A stretch of DNA of 64,000 nucleotides from Paenibacillus fonticola DSM 21315 (GCF_000381905.1 NZ_KB907274.1:16081-80080), one strand, 5' to 3'; numbered from the stretch's first letter, positions 46,380 through 54,951 are shown. Program-made: numbers and translations. Notes: generated from the sequence alone by a model not told the origin.

Positions 46380-46451
46380 TGGACCTAGGGGGATCGAACC
46401 CCTGACTTCTACACTGCCAGCGAAGCGCTCGCACAGCTGTGCTATATAGCA
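46380..46451 (-). tRNA. Degenerate tRNA-Ala(GGC)-like element
   Basis: The minus strand shows a D-arm like GCAC-AGCTGTGC-GAGC (one mismatch), an anticodon loop CTGGCAG (anticodon GGC at 46416-46418), and a perfect T-arm AGGGG-TTCGATC-CCCCT. The acceptor fails: the 5' strand TGCTATA does not pair with the 3' AGGTCCA, the anticodon stem has a T-T mismatch, and no CCA is encoded. This suggests a tRNA-Ala pseudogene, or one whose 5' end was replaced by recombination. Confidence 0.6.
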
Positions 46452-46494
46452 GTCGCAAATATTTGCAATGCTCGCTAAATCGGGAATTAAAGGC

Positions 46495-46833
46495 TTACTC
46501 TGATAACCAGCCATCGATTTGCTTCTTTACTTTCAGCAGGACTTCAGGTTGTACCTTCCCAAATTTCCGTAAGTAAATGGATTGCGACAGCGTGTAGATT
46601 TTATCGGCACGGATTGCCGAATCCACTTTAAGCTCACCTTCAACCATCTCGTCATTAGTAATGATAATCTGATATTCTCGATCAGTGACATTCGAAGTAA
46701 TCGCCGCAACAATTACATCTTGGTATCGCCGATTATAATCATTGTTAGACAATACCAGAACAGGCCTTCTTTTCTACGATGTCAGGTCACCGATTGGTAT
46801 CGGAATAAGTACGATATCGCCTTGACTAAGCAT
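46495..46833 (-). pseudogene. MazF/PemK-type toxin interrupted by TAG
   Basis: From the ATG at 46833 the frame reads MLSQGDIVLIPIPIGDLTS, then TAG (46774-46776), then KRRPVLVLSNNDYNRRYQDV, which is a standard PemK/MazF endoribonuclease core. The frame continues to the usual C-terminus (112 codons in all). One base change would restore it. Its ATG overlaps the antitoxin stop by 8 nt, the usual coupled toxin-antitoxin layout. The downstream piece has an ATT-to-AAT-rich N-terminus without a ribosome binding site, so translation of a functional product is unlikely. Confidence 0.8.
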
Positions 46834-47023
46834 TATTCCATACCTCACCGTCAATATCGTTTTGCCAGAAATCCAGACTGCTTTCCGCTACCCTACTAAG
46901 TTCAACTAATTCTCTGTTTTCACGTTTCATTTTCAAGTACCCGATAAAGTCCGCTACTTCTTCCACTTCCTGCTAAGGAATTTCAGCGATCATTTTATAT
47001 AACGTTTCCTTGGATACGCTCAT
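46826..47023 (-). pseudogene. Cognate antitoxin interrupted by TAG
   Basis: From the ATG at 47023 the frame encodes MSVSKETLYKMIAEIP, then TAG (46973-46975), then QEVEEVADFIGYLKMKREN and a C-terminal segment ending DFWQNDIDGEVWNNA. The Trp-containing acidic tail is typical of antitoxins that wrap MazF-type toxins. The stop at codon 17 lies in the DNA-binding/dimerisation part. The frame is otherwise intact to its TAG at 46826. Confidence 0.75.
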
Positions 47024-47074
47024 CTTTTCACACTTCCAGCTTCATTACTTAATCATGTCTCGTAGCTTACCTTG

Positions 47075-47103
47075 ATTATAACATATGCCGGGCTACGCAT
47101 TAA
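47075..47103 (-). promoter_or_regulatory. Candidate promoter of the toxin-antitoxin remnant
   Basis: A perfect TATAAT (complement of 47075-47080) lies about 50 nt upstream of the antitoxin ATG. The best -35 at 17 nt is TTAATG, a weak match. Inverted sequences for autoregulation were not obvious. Confidence 0.35.
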
Positions 47104-47171
47104 CTGGCACCATTCGAGAATATGGCGGATTTACCGCGCGTCCCCAATTCGTCCCCAAACCCTATCATCCA

Positions 47172-48854
47172 TCACTCAAAATCCTTATACACCAAGGAAC
47201 AAACGACTTCCACATGTGTCGTATGCGGGAACATATCCACCGGCTGCACCTCTAGCGTACGATAGCCACCGTCCTCCAGAATCCGCAGATCCCTGGCAAG
47301 TGTCGAAGGATTGCAGCTCACATATACGACTCGCTCCGGTTTCATCTCCAGGATCGTCTCCAGCAGGCGAGGGTCGCAGCCTTTACGCGGAGGATCGACC
47401 ACGATCACATCTGCTTCGATACCCTGCTCCTTCCAGCGTGGAATAACATCCTCGGAAGCACCTACCTCAAAGGTAACATGCTCCATGCTATTCAGTTCTG
47501 CGTTAGCCCGGGCGTCATCGATTGCTTCCTTGACAATTTCTACACCGTAGACGCGTTTGGCATGCTGGGCAAGGAATAGCGAGATCGTGCCGATCCCGCA
47601 ATAAGCGTCAATTACCGTCTCATTGCCAGTCAGTCCGGCGTACTCCACGGTTTTGCCATAGAGCACTTCTGTCTGTACCGGGTTCACTTGATAGAATGAG
47701 CGGGCAGAGATGGCAAATTTTACGTCTCCAATATAGTCATAGATGACATCCCGACCCCAGAGGACATGGGTGACATCGCCGAAAATGACGTTCGTCAGGC
47801 GGGTATTGATGTTCTGGCAAATACTGACCACATTCGGCAGTTCCTCGCGGATGGCTGTGATCCATTCGCTTTCGCGCGGGATGCGCTCACCGTTGGTGAC
47901 GAGGACGAGCATCATTTCGCCAGTGCGGAAGCCAACCTTGACGACGACATGGCGAAGCAAGCCTTGTCCGCTCTCTTCGTCGTAGGCGATGATGCCCAGG
48001 CGGCGGCCGATCGCTTTGACGCGCGCGACTACATCGTCGTTGCTCTCGTGCTGGATGAGGCACGTCTCCATATCGACGATGCGGTGGCTGCCGCGGGCGT
48101 AGAAGCCGCCGACCAGGGCGCCGTCGGTGATGCCGACGGGCACCTGAGCCTTGTTGCGGTAGCGCCAAGGCTCGGCCATGCCCAGCGTCGGCAGCACGAC
48201 AACGCCCTCGCGGGCAGGCGGCTCTGTGCCTGCTGCCGCGTTGTCGGCTGCGCGCGCAGCGAAGCCGGACGCCGCCCCAACGGCGCTTCCGCTGGCCAAG
48301 CCGCCCGCATCAGCACTCGTCGCATTGCCGCCCAACGCCGCAACGCGCAGCTTGCCGATGCGCTCCAGCGCATCGACCACGTGCTGGCGCTTCCAGGCCA
48401 GCTGGCCCGCGTAGCTCAAGTGCTGCAGCTGGCAGCCGCCGCACTTTTCGTAAATGCCGCACGGTGCAGCTACGCGATCCCGGCTGGCCTCCCGCAGCTC
48501 GAGCAGCTTGGCATAGCCGTACTGCTTCTTCGTCTTCAGCACCTTTACGAGCACCTTCTCACCCGGAAGCGCGCCAGGCACAAACAGCGTGTAGCCGTCT
48601 GCCCGGCCCACGCCCTCGCCGTCGTGATTCATGCCAATGATGTCGATGACGACTTCATCGTTTTTGCTGACAGGCAATCCGGCGATTTCTGGAGCCTGCT
48701 GTTTTCTAGCACCACGCAATCTGCCCGCGCTTTCTTGTCTGTTTCCTTTACTGGAGCTGGAGCTGCGGATGCCAGCCTCGCGCTCCGCTCGTCCCCGAGC
48801 ATAGCCCGCCGATTCCTTCCTGCCCGCAGCTCCTTTACTTCGATGGTTCTTCAT
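47172..48854 (-). CDS. rlmD: 23S rRNA (uracil-C5)-methyltransferase, RlmD/RumA (RlmCD-type)
   Basis: A 560-residue SAM-dependent enzyme that makes m5U in 23S rRNA. A basic, low-complexity N-terminal extension (1-65) precedes a TRAM domain (about 66-125). The iron-sulfur cysteines appear in CGIYEKCGGCQLQHL. The SAM-binding region contains VIDAYCGIGTISLFLAQ, and the catalytic Cys is in VVYVSCNPSTLARDL. An unusual Ala/Gly-rich insertion of about 45 residues follows the Fe-S region (about 178-222), in a markedly GC-rich stretch. Together with the lipid kinase upstream it matches the dgkB-rlmCD gene order of Bacillus (family knowledge). Confidence 0.93.
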   Translation of the reverse strand: MKNHRSKGAAGRKESAGYARGRAEREAGIRSSSSSKGNRQESAGRLRGARKQQAPEIAGLPVSKNDEVVIDIIGMNHDGEGVGRADGYTLFVPGALPGEKVLVKVLKTKKQYGYAKLLELREASRDRVAAPCGIYEKCGGCQLQHLSYAGQLAWKRQHVVDALERIGKLRVAALGGNATSADAGGLASGSAVGAASGFAARAADNAAAGTEPPAREGVVVLPTLGMAEPWRYRNKAQVPVGITDGALVGGFYARGSHRIVDMETCLIQHESNDDVVARVKAIGRRLGIIAYDEESGQGLLRHVVVKVGFRTGEMMLVLVTNGERIPRESEWITAIREELPNVVSICQNINTRLTNVIFGDVTHVLWGRDVIYDYIGDVKFAISARSFYQVNPVQTEVLYGKTVEYAGLTGNETVIDAYCGIGTISLFLAQHAKRVYGVEIVKEAIDDARANAELNSMEHVTFEVGASEDVIPRWKEQGIEADVIVVDPPRKGCDPRLLETILEMKPERVVYVSCNPSTLARDLRILEDGGYRTLEVQPVDMFPHTTHVEVVCSLVYKDFE

Positions 48855-49343
48855 TGCTGGTACTTCACTTCTTTCTTGTAAGGTTATTCCTCATGTATTG
48901 AATATCTGCCCAGGGGCTTCAGGGTTCAGGGTTCCCGACGAATTCAAGCGTTCGGCTTTTCGAGGTTTTCGAGCTTTCCGGCTTTCCGGCTTTCCGGCTT
49001 TCCGAGCTTTTCTGGTTTTTCAAGTTTGCCGGGTTTGCCAGAGCTCCCCCTCATGCCTTCTTCATAAGCCGGGGCTGTTCCCCGCACCCTGTATGCTTCG
49101 GAAACAGCCCCTCTATATCCATCAAAATATCAACTCGACTCAACTCTTCACGATCCTATTACCCTGCATTCCCCGAAGTTCATACACAGTACGCGCAGCG
49201 CGAACAGCGCTCTCCACCGGAGCCATAGGTCCCCATGCAAGCGCACCTGCACCTGCACCTGCATCTGTACCTGTACCTGTACCTACACCTACACCTACAC
49301 CTACCACTAGCCAGCTAATCCCCTTTGCCCGCCAATCCAACAC
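48855..49343. repeat. Non-coding interval with simple-sequence repeats
   Basis: About 490 bases between the lipid kinase and methyltransferase genes. GCTTTCCG is repeated four times at 48973-49004, with degenerate copies around it. A hexamer array of CACCTG/TACCTG/TACACC type runs through 49244-49304. No gene is supported: the 67-codon frame at 49140-49343 is only the repeat read as Val/Gly/Thr. Confidence 0.65.
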
Positions 49344-50225
49344 CTACGCAAAAATCCGCAAATGCGACGGCAAAATCTCGAACACCCCCGGCAGTTCCCC
49401 GCCCAATTCGCCATCCAGATTCAGCTGGACCAAGCCCGGCGAGGTTACCTCCATCCGCTTGGTCTTGAAGTAGACGACGCGCGGATCGCTGAAGTGATCA
49501 CCACGCAGCGCCATCGTCAGCAGGCGGATGAACTCGGCCAAGTTGCATTTGCGTACCGCAATCACGTCCAGCAGTCCATCATCGATTCGCGCGTCCGGCG
49601 CCAGCTTCTCGAAGCCGCCGACGGAGTTGCTGTTCGCAATGAGGAACAGCATAAACTCGCCTTCCAGCACGCCATGACCCTCGGCGCGAATGACCAGCTC
49701 CGTAGGCGACAAGCTGGCCACCTTCTCAATTCCCTTCATATAATAAGCCAGCTGCCCGATCATCGTCTTCAGCTTACTGGGCACTTCATACGTCAATTCC
49801 GTGAGCGAACCTCCGCCCGCAATATTTATAAAATGGCGGCCATTAACCTTGCCGATATCGATCGGCCGCGTCTTGTTCTCAATGACGAGGTCGCAATAAT
49901 CCTCCCAGCGCTTGGATATTCCCATCGCCCGGGCGAAATCATTCGTAGTCCCCATTGGGAATATGCCTAGGGGCGGCAAATTGCTCATGCCAGCCATGCC
50001 ATTGACGACTTCATTCAGCGTGCCGTCTCCACCAGCCGCGATAATCACATCATATCCGCGGCGTACCGCTTCTTGCGCCTCTCGCGTTGCATCGCCTTCA
50101 CCCGTCGTGGCGTGACATGACGTCTCGATACCGGCAAGGTCAAGGCGGTCCAGCACATCGGGCAGCAGCCGCCGCATTTCCTCTCTCCCCGAGGTCGGAT
50201 TATAAATAAGCCTAGCTCTTTTCAT
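49344..50225 (-). CDS. dgkB: Diacylglycerol/lipid kinase, DgkB/YegS family
   Basis: A 293-residue DAGK-catalytic-domain protein. LIYNPTSGREE near the N-terminus and the nucleotide-binding loop VIIAAGGDGTLNEVVNGMAG (about residue 58) are diagnostic. GIFPMGTTNDFARAMGI follows. It phosphorylates diacylglycerol released during lipoteichoic acid synthesis, recycling it to phosphatidic acid (established for Bacillus DgkB). It follows cbiX by 19 nt and has GGGTGG before its ATG. Confidence 0.94.
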   Translation of the reverse strand: MKRARLIYNPTSGREEMRRLLPDVLDRLDLAGIETSCHATTGEGDATREAQEAVRRGYDVIIAAGGDGTLNEVVNGMAGMSNLPPLGIFPMGTTNDFARAMGISKRWEDYCDLVIENKTRPIDIGKVNGRHFINIAGGGSLTELTYEVPSKLKTMIGQLAYYMKGIEKVASLSPTELVIRAEGHGVLEGEFMLFLIANSNSVGGFEKLAPDARIDDGLLDVIAVRKCNLAEFIRLLTMALRGDHFSDPRVVYFKTKRMEVTSPGLVQLNLDGELGGELPGVFEILPSHLRIFA

Positions 50226-50244
50226 TCAAAACGCCACCCGTCCA

Positions 50245-51147
50245 TCATAATTTCACTGAATTCATTATATGCAATATCTGATTCAACATCCAGCGAGGCA
50301 AAAGCGGATGGGGAAGCAGCGCTTCTCCCGAGTAGCGATATACCAATCCTTCCAGTCTGGAAGGGATTTCTTTCTTCGTGAAATAACCTGCGCTTAAAAA
50401 TAACGGGGCGATGGCCACCTCATACCCCCGTTTTTGCCAATAACTTACCTTCTTATGCACGCTATCCGGATTTAAAAGCGCAAAGTCCGTCACGGAAATT
50501 CCGCTGATATCTTTCACCCGCACAGCCAGCGAAGAAATGCCCTGCTCCCAGCGCTGACGGAAGCCGTCGTGCCTGCTGCCATGCCCGACCAAGAGCAGCG
50601 CTTCCTGCTCCGGCTTCCGCGACAATGGCTTTACCTTGTCCCAAATCATCTCCGCCACCAGCGGATCATCGTCGACAGGCTCGCCAAAAAACACGCGAGC
50701 AGAGAGGCGAAAACGTACCATGTCCGTCTCCTTCTCCGGCGTGTCCTTCACCCCGAGCGCATAAGCGATTTCATCCACGTGCGTGCTTCCTGAGGACATA
50801 AACAGAGGAATAACGATCAAATCGGTTATCCCCTGGGACTCCAGCCGGTCAATACCGTCCTGAATCAGGCGCCCTTCTACAAGTTCAAGGAAAGAGGCTT
50901 CCACAGGAAGCCCCTTTGGTAATTCCGCCTTCACTGCTGCTACCGCCTGATCGACCAGCGCAACCCAATTATCGTCCGGGGAGCCGTGGCTGATGACAAG
51001 CACTCCCGGACGCACCGGGGCGATGATACAAGGCACGCTGCTGGCCAGTGCCGGGTCAGAACCAGAGTCCCCCTCCAGCCCATACTCCTGTACTTCCTGC
51101 ATTTCCTGTGCCAACTGCTGATGCAGCAAATTCATGCCAAGCTTCAT
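50245..51147 (-). CDS. Sirohydrochlorin chelatase-like CbiX protein
   Basis: A 300-residue protein with two tandem CbiX-type chelatase halves. The metal-site histidines are in VISHGSPDDNW (about residue 53) and LLVGHGSRHDGF (about residue 183). The repeat LIVIPLFMSSGSTHVDEI/VAIAPLFLSAGYFTKKEI occurs once in each half. Such proteins insert Fe2+, Ni2+ or Co2+ into sirohydrochlorin (siroheme or cobalamin). No other tetrapyrrole genes are nearby, so the substrate is unproven. It starts 4 nt after yerC; its N-terminal 40 residues look like a poorly conserved extension. Confidence 0.88.
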   Translation of the reverse strand: MKLGMNLLHQQLAQEMQEVQEYGLEGDSGSDPALASSVPCIIAPVRPGVLVISHGSPDDNWVALVDQAVAAVKAELPKGLPVEASFLELVEGRLIQDGIDRLESQGITDLIVIPLFMSSGSTHVDEIAYALGVKDTPEKETDMVRFRLSARVFFGEPVDDDPLVAEMIWDKVKPLSRKPEQEALLLVGHGSRHDGFRQRWEQGISSLAVRVKDISGISVTDFALLNPDSVHKKVSYWQKRGYEVAIAPLFLSAGYFTKKEIPSRLEGLVYRYSGEALLPHPLLPRWMLNQILHIMNSVKL

Positions 51148-51151
51148 GACG

Positions 51152-51442
51152 TTAACGTCCCAGACGATCCAGCGTCATCTTGTACCCGTCATTCCCATAA
51201 TTCAGACAGCGCTTGACACGGGAAATCGTTGCTGTACTAGCCCCGGTCTCTGCCTCAATTTGATTATAAGTATTTCCCTTGCCCAGCATACGAGCGACTT
51301 CCAGGCGCTGAGACAAAGATTGTATCTCATTAACTGTACACAAATCGTCGAAAAAAACGTAGCATTCCTCAATATCCTTCAACGTAAGAATCGCTTCAAA
51401 TAATTGGTCGATCGTTTTATCATTCAACTTCTTAAGTTGCAC
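51152..51442 (-). CDS. yerC: YerC/TrpR-like DNA-binding protein
   Basis: A 96-residue protein of the TrpR-like superfamily. The N-terminal helices include LFEAILTLKDIEECYVFFDD, and the helix-turn-helix includes EIQSLSQRLEVARMLGKGNT followed by IEAETGASTATISRVKRC. Bacillus YerC is the closest known type. The start is GTG 51442 with GGGG upstream. It heads the yerC-cbiX-dgkB unit, so it may regulate its own operon. Confidence 0.92.
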   Translation of the reverse strand: MQLKKLNDKTIDQLFEAILTLKDIEECYVFFDDLCTVNEIQSLSQRLEVARMLGKGNTYNQIEAETGASTATISRVKRCLNYGNDGYKMTLDRLGR

Positions 51443-51669
51443 TGATTAATCATCCCCTACCATTACTATAAACACATCTTTATTGTACATGAGCCGAGGC
51501 TACCTTTTCAAGCGTTAACGGTTTCACGCAGTACAGAAATAACGCCCAAAATACGCAAAAGCCTACCACACCCGGGACATTCGTCTATACACTCAATGCA
51601 CGAGACACATACAGTGTAATATACAAACGCCTATCTCCATCCTAAATATTTAAAAAGGAAAGTGATACT

Positions 51670-52197
51670 ATGCCTCATTACTATCCTCCCCATCGAAGTG
51701 TAACGCCCTCCAACTATACGAATTATTATCCCGGGATCATTCCGTATGAGACACCGCTTACGAATACAGCGGAAGCTTCCGCGCTTGTTCCTTATTCACC
51801 GCAAGCCGCAGCGGGAGCGGGCGAAAGCGCCGTACTGCCGGCCGCCGGAGCCGGAGCGGGAGCCGCAAAGTCCACCGGGGGCCTCTCCCTCCCGAATATA
51901 GGTGATATCAAAGGGATGATCGACAAGCTCGGCGGGATCGACGGCATACTCGCTACGGTGGGGAAAGTGCAAAAGGTTATGCAAACCGTACAACAGTTTG
52001 CGCCGATGGCTAAGCTGATCACAGGCCTTCTCCCCGGCGGCAAAAAAGTAAAACCCAAAGGGGGCCACAACAAGCTGGACGAATACAGGCCGCGACGCCA
52101 GCGGCGGGGCAAGGGAAGCGGCAGGAAGAGCAGCAAAAAAGGCAGTAAGCGCCCCTCTTCCCGTGCACGCAGCGGAAAAGCCAATCGCCGCCGTTAA
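51670..52197 (+). CDS. YqfQ/VrrA-like protein
   Basis: A 175-residue protein with a Tyr/Pro-rich N-terminus, a low-complexity Ala/Gly stretch, a conserved amphipathic core (DIKGMIDKLGGIDGILATVG, QTVQQFAPMAKLITGLLPGG) and a very basic Lys/Arg/Ser tail. The core matches the YqfQ-like family, present in spore-forming bacilli and thought to be spore-related. AAAGGAAAGTGATACT precedes the ATG. It is monocistronic, with a terminator at 52236-52267. Confidence 0.8.
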   Translation: MPHYYPPHRSVTPSNYTNYYPGIIPYETPLTNTAEASALVPYSPQAAAGAGESAVLPAAGAGAGAAKSTGGLSLPNIGDIKGMIDKLGGIDGILATVGKVQKVMQTVQQFAPMAKLITGLLPGGKKVKPKGGHNKLDEYRPRRQRRGKGSGRKSSKKGSKRPSSRARSGKANRRR

Positions 52198-52235
52198 TTC
52201 CAAAGCCCTGCACATGAATATATTCGGGGCTGCAG

Positions 52236-52267
52236 AGCTGTCGAGAAGTCTCGGCAGCTATTTTTTC
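52236..52267 (+). terminator. Rho-independent terminator
   Basis: AGCTGTCGAGA and TCTCGGCAGCT (52236-52246, 52249-52259), with one mismatch, then an A and T7. Confidence 0.85.
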
Positions 52268-52388
52268 TTTTCCTTTTTCCTATTCGTAATATATGTAAAG
52301 ATCCCAGTCTGCTTCATTACGGAACCTGAGATCCTTGATCGGCTATTCTTGATTTCACCGATAATCTGCGGTCATTTCTGCACTTTCC

Positions 52389-53687
52389 TTAATGCACAAT
52401 CGTCCTTCTATACCCGTTCTTGGTCCGGGAGTGTACCGTCTTCAAAACGGTTCTGGTAACTGTTCTTCGCGGACCTGCTGCAACCCTCCCATTCCTTGCC
52501 GGAGACACAACTTCACCTGGATAGAAACTCCATACTCTTTTTTTAGGCTTTAATTGATATCTCTGCTGCACCGATGTTCCCCGATGTATACGGCGTAAAG
52601 AATAGGATCGCCAAGGCTTGAGAGTTCGGGCCAGGCCGGCCCCTCTTATGGGTCTCTTCAAAAACTTCTGCTTCCCCAATCCCCTGGACTTCTTCAGTCT
52701 CCATTGCCTCTTCAGTCGCTTCGTCGGCGCCTTCTTCATAGAGCGATGCCGTGCTGGATGCACTTTAGTCACTGGACGCTTTCCGGCATGTTCCAGAGGC
52801 CCCCTAGAATTCTCCGGCATCGCTGGCCCTTTATGCTCTAAGTGAAGCGGCCACTGATCCACCGCTGTCTTATGCTCATCAAGCGCCCCTGCAAAGTGCG
52901 ACCCAGGCAATACCCACGGTGTCAGATTAAGATAACTCTGATACAGGGCGAAGCCTGGAGACGCTGGGTCCCACCATTTCGTCTCGCCAGCAAAGTGCAC
53001 AATTTTATGATGGAAGTCCTGCTCTGGATTATTGATGCAAAAAGCGTTGAATTCCCCGTCAAGTTGTAAATAGTTGTGACCGTAAATGTGATTGAGCACA
53101 TCCTGGTCCGGTAGAGTCGTGCTGGGATATTGCCGGAGAAAATCCTTCATCTTCACGTACCACTCCGCGTTTTGGCGAATATTATCCAGTCCAAATACGA
53201 GAACGCCCGAATTGAAATAAGTATCCGGATTCAACCCAAAGGATACAAGAATGTCGGTGAGTGCTGCGATGCCTAGATCCCGGGCAGCGGCCAGATAGTA
53301 ACCGTTCAAATCGATATTCCACAACTCTTGAATATCCAGATTTACCAGCACATCGCAATCCAGATAAATGACTTTGTCGACATTAAGCAGTAAAGGCAAG
53401 AGCAGACGGTACATGCTCCCCCGGGTCCATGTATTAACCGATTGGGCCCCCTCAACAACTTCAGCCAAGTCTTGTGGCAAGACTATAGAGTAGAATTTGA
53501 CAGTATGATTATAATGTGTGACCAGTTGTTTAATTCTTAGCTTGTTCTCTTCGGTCAACGACTCGTCATGAAGGATATGAACGTTAACTTGTGAACCTGT
53601 ATTGTTGAAGACCGATGTAAGAACGACAGCAGCATGTTCCGCATAACTTCCATCCTTATCAGTAAATGCTAAAGCCAATTCAACCAT
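52389..53687 (-). CDS. Glycosyltransferase family 8 with a long basic tail
   Basis: A 432-residue protein. Residues 1-about 270 are a GT8 domain: LALAFTDKDGSYAEHAAVVL at the N-terminus, the metal-binding DxD in IYLDCDVLVN, the pocket PDQDVLNHIY, and the HFAGETKWWDP motif. GT8 enzymes move galactose or glucose to wall or lipopolysaccharide-type acceptors. The following 160 or so residues are extraordinarily Arg/Lys-rich (for example KKAPTKRLKRQWRLKKSRG) and are not part of GT8. The tail may bind polyanions or be unstructured. It lies next to galU, which supplies UDP-glucose. Confidence 0.88.
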   Translation of the reverse strand: MVELALAFTDKDGSYAEHAAVVLTSVFNNTGSQVNVHILHDESLTEENKLRIKQLVTHYNHTVKFYSIVLPQDLAEVVEGAQSVNTWTRGSMYRLLLPLLLNVDKVIYLDCDVLVNLDIQELWNIDLNGYYLAAARDLGIAALTDILVSFGLNPDTYFNSGVLVFGLDNIRQNAEWYVKMKDFLRQYPSTTLPDQDVLNHIYGHNYLQLDGEFNAFCINNPEQDFHHKIVHFAGETKWWDPASPGFALYQSYLNLTPWVLPGSHFAGALDEHKTAVDQWPLHLEHKGPAMPENSRGPLEHAGKRPVTKVHPARHRSMKKAPTKRLKRQWRLKKSRGLGKQKFLKRPIRGAGLARTLKPWRSYSLRRIHRGTSVQQRYQLKPKKRVWSFYPGEVVSPARNGRVAAGPRRTVTRTVLKTVHSRTKNGYRRTIVH

Positions 53688-53788
53688 TTCCGATTAGCAC
53701 CTCTCCCTGGTTTTAGAAAATAACGCATCGTACTTGTTATTCTCACGGCTTGTTAATGCCTGCGTTCCTAGTGATCAATCGTAGATAA

Positions 53789-54682
53789 TTATTCCTCGGA
53801 ACTAGGGATATCATTGTCAACTTGCAGCAGCCTGTTTACCTCTTCTTGCAGATCATTCTTCAGATTTCCATGGTTCCCTGTAATAGCAAGAATGGCCTTA
53901 AGATAGCCAAGCGGGTCTCCAACATCATGCCAGCGGCCCTTGATCTCGCAAGTATAGATGGCTTCCTTGGCCAGGAGCCTGTTTAACGCGTCGGTGAGCT
54001 GAATTTCACCTCCTACGTCGGGTAGCTGATTCTCCAAAATACTAAAGATAGATGGTGTAAGAATATAACGCCCTACCATAGCGAGACGCGAGGGCGCCGC
54101 ACCCGCCTGGGGCTTCTCGATTAATTGATTGACATAGGCGAAATCATCAGTCAATGGCTTGGCATCCACAATCCCGTATTTGGATACTTTATCTTCAGGT
54201 ACCGTCTGCACCCCCAGAATGGAAGTCTGGAATCTGTCGAAGCCTTCGATCAACTGCCGCAGTGCCAGAGGCTCTGACTCGAAGAAGGTATCTCCAAGCA
54301 AAACAGCAAAAGGCTCTCTACCAATAAACTTTCTGCCTACATGAATCGCGTGGCCCAGCCCTTTTGGCTCGGATTGGCGGATATAATGAATGTCTGCCAG
54401 ACCAGTAAACTCTCTCACCTTGCGAAGCTCTTCGAACTTTCCCTTCTGTTCCAGGAAGTATTCAAGCTCATGTGCAGAATCAAAATGGTCCTCAATGACC
54501 CTCTTCCCTTTGCCGGTGACAACCAGAATCTCCTCGATTCCGGCCCCCGCCGCTTCCTCGATAATAAATTGAATTGTTGGTTTATCAATAATCGGAAGCA
54601 TTTCCTTGGGCATTGCTTTAGTTACTGGAAGAAGCCGCGTTCCGAAACCTGCTGCTGGTATGATTGCCTTACGGATCTTCAT
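53789..54682 (-). CDS. galU: UTP-glucose-1-phosphate uridylyltransferase
   Basis: A 297-residue nucleotidyltransferase. AIIPAAGFGTRLLPVTKAMP is the nucleotide-binding signature. EMLPIIDKPTIQFIIEEA, the VLLGDTFFES metal site and GRWHDVGDPLGYL near the C-terminus are all present. It makes UDP-glucose for wall polymers and glycolipids. GGAGGAGG precedes the ATG. The neighbouring GT8 gene begins 101 nt downstream and could share the transcript. Confidence 0.95.
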   Translation of the reverse strand: MKIRKAIIPAAGFGTRLLPVTKAMPKEMLPIIDKPTIQFIIEEAAGAGIEEILVVTGKGKRVIEDHFDSAHELEYFLEQKGKFEELRKVREFTGLADIHYIRQSEPKGLGHAIHVGRKFIGREPFAVLLGDTFFESEPLALRQLIEGFDRFQTSILGVQTVPEDKVSKYGIVDAKPLTDDFAYVNQLIEKPQAGAAPSRLAMVGRYILTPSIFSILENQLPDVGGEIQLTDALNRLLAKEAIYTCEIKGRWHDVGDPLGYLKAILAITGNHGNLKNDLQEEVNRLLQVDNDIPSSEE

Positions 54683-54800
54683 GTGGTCCTCCTCCTTAAT
54701 GATGCAGTTGTATCTGATGTCATCGTATGCCAGAGTTGCTTTTGAATAGTGGACATCTATCTAATCCGGCAAAAAATAATTGAATGCCCGTCCAGCGCAG

Positions 54801-54848
54801 CAAAAAAAACGGTCACCTCCTGCCTTAAATTAGGAATGACCGTCTTTT
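54801..54848 (-). terminator. Rho-independent terminator of the corA gene
   Basis: ACGGTCA and TGACCGT (54809-54815, 54837-54843) enclose 21 nt. T8 follows on the minus strand, just past the corA stop. Confidence 0.82.
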
Positions 54849-54951
54849 GAGTTGAACTATAATTTGAGTTGAACTTTTTATAATGTACTCTCATCTTGAA
54901 TGGCCTCTTTAGAAGCTCTCATAACAAATGTGGACTTTGTAACTTTCGCCG

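Noticed and set aside
47766..48881. A 371-codon plus-strand frame
   Set aside because: It lies antisense to the methyltransferase gene in its GC-rich part, has no family features and no ribosome binding site.
49140..49343. A 67-codon minus-strand frame
   Set aside because: Its middle is a Val/Gly/Thr translation of a hexamer repeat.
51792..52215. Minus-strand frames of 130-139 codons
   Set aside because: They are antisense shadows of the YqfQ-like gene.
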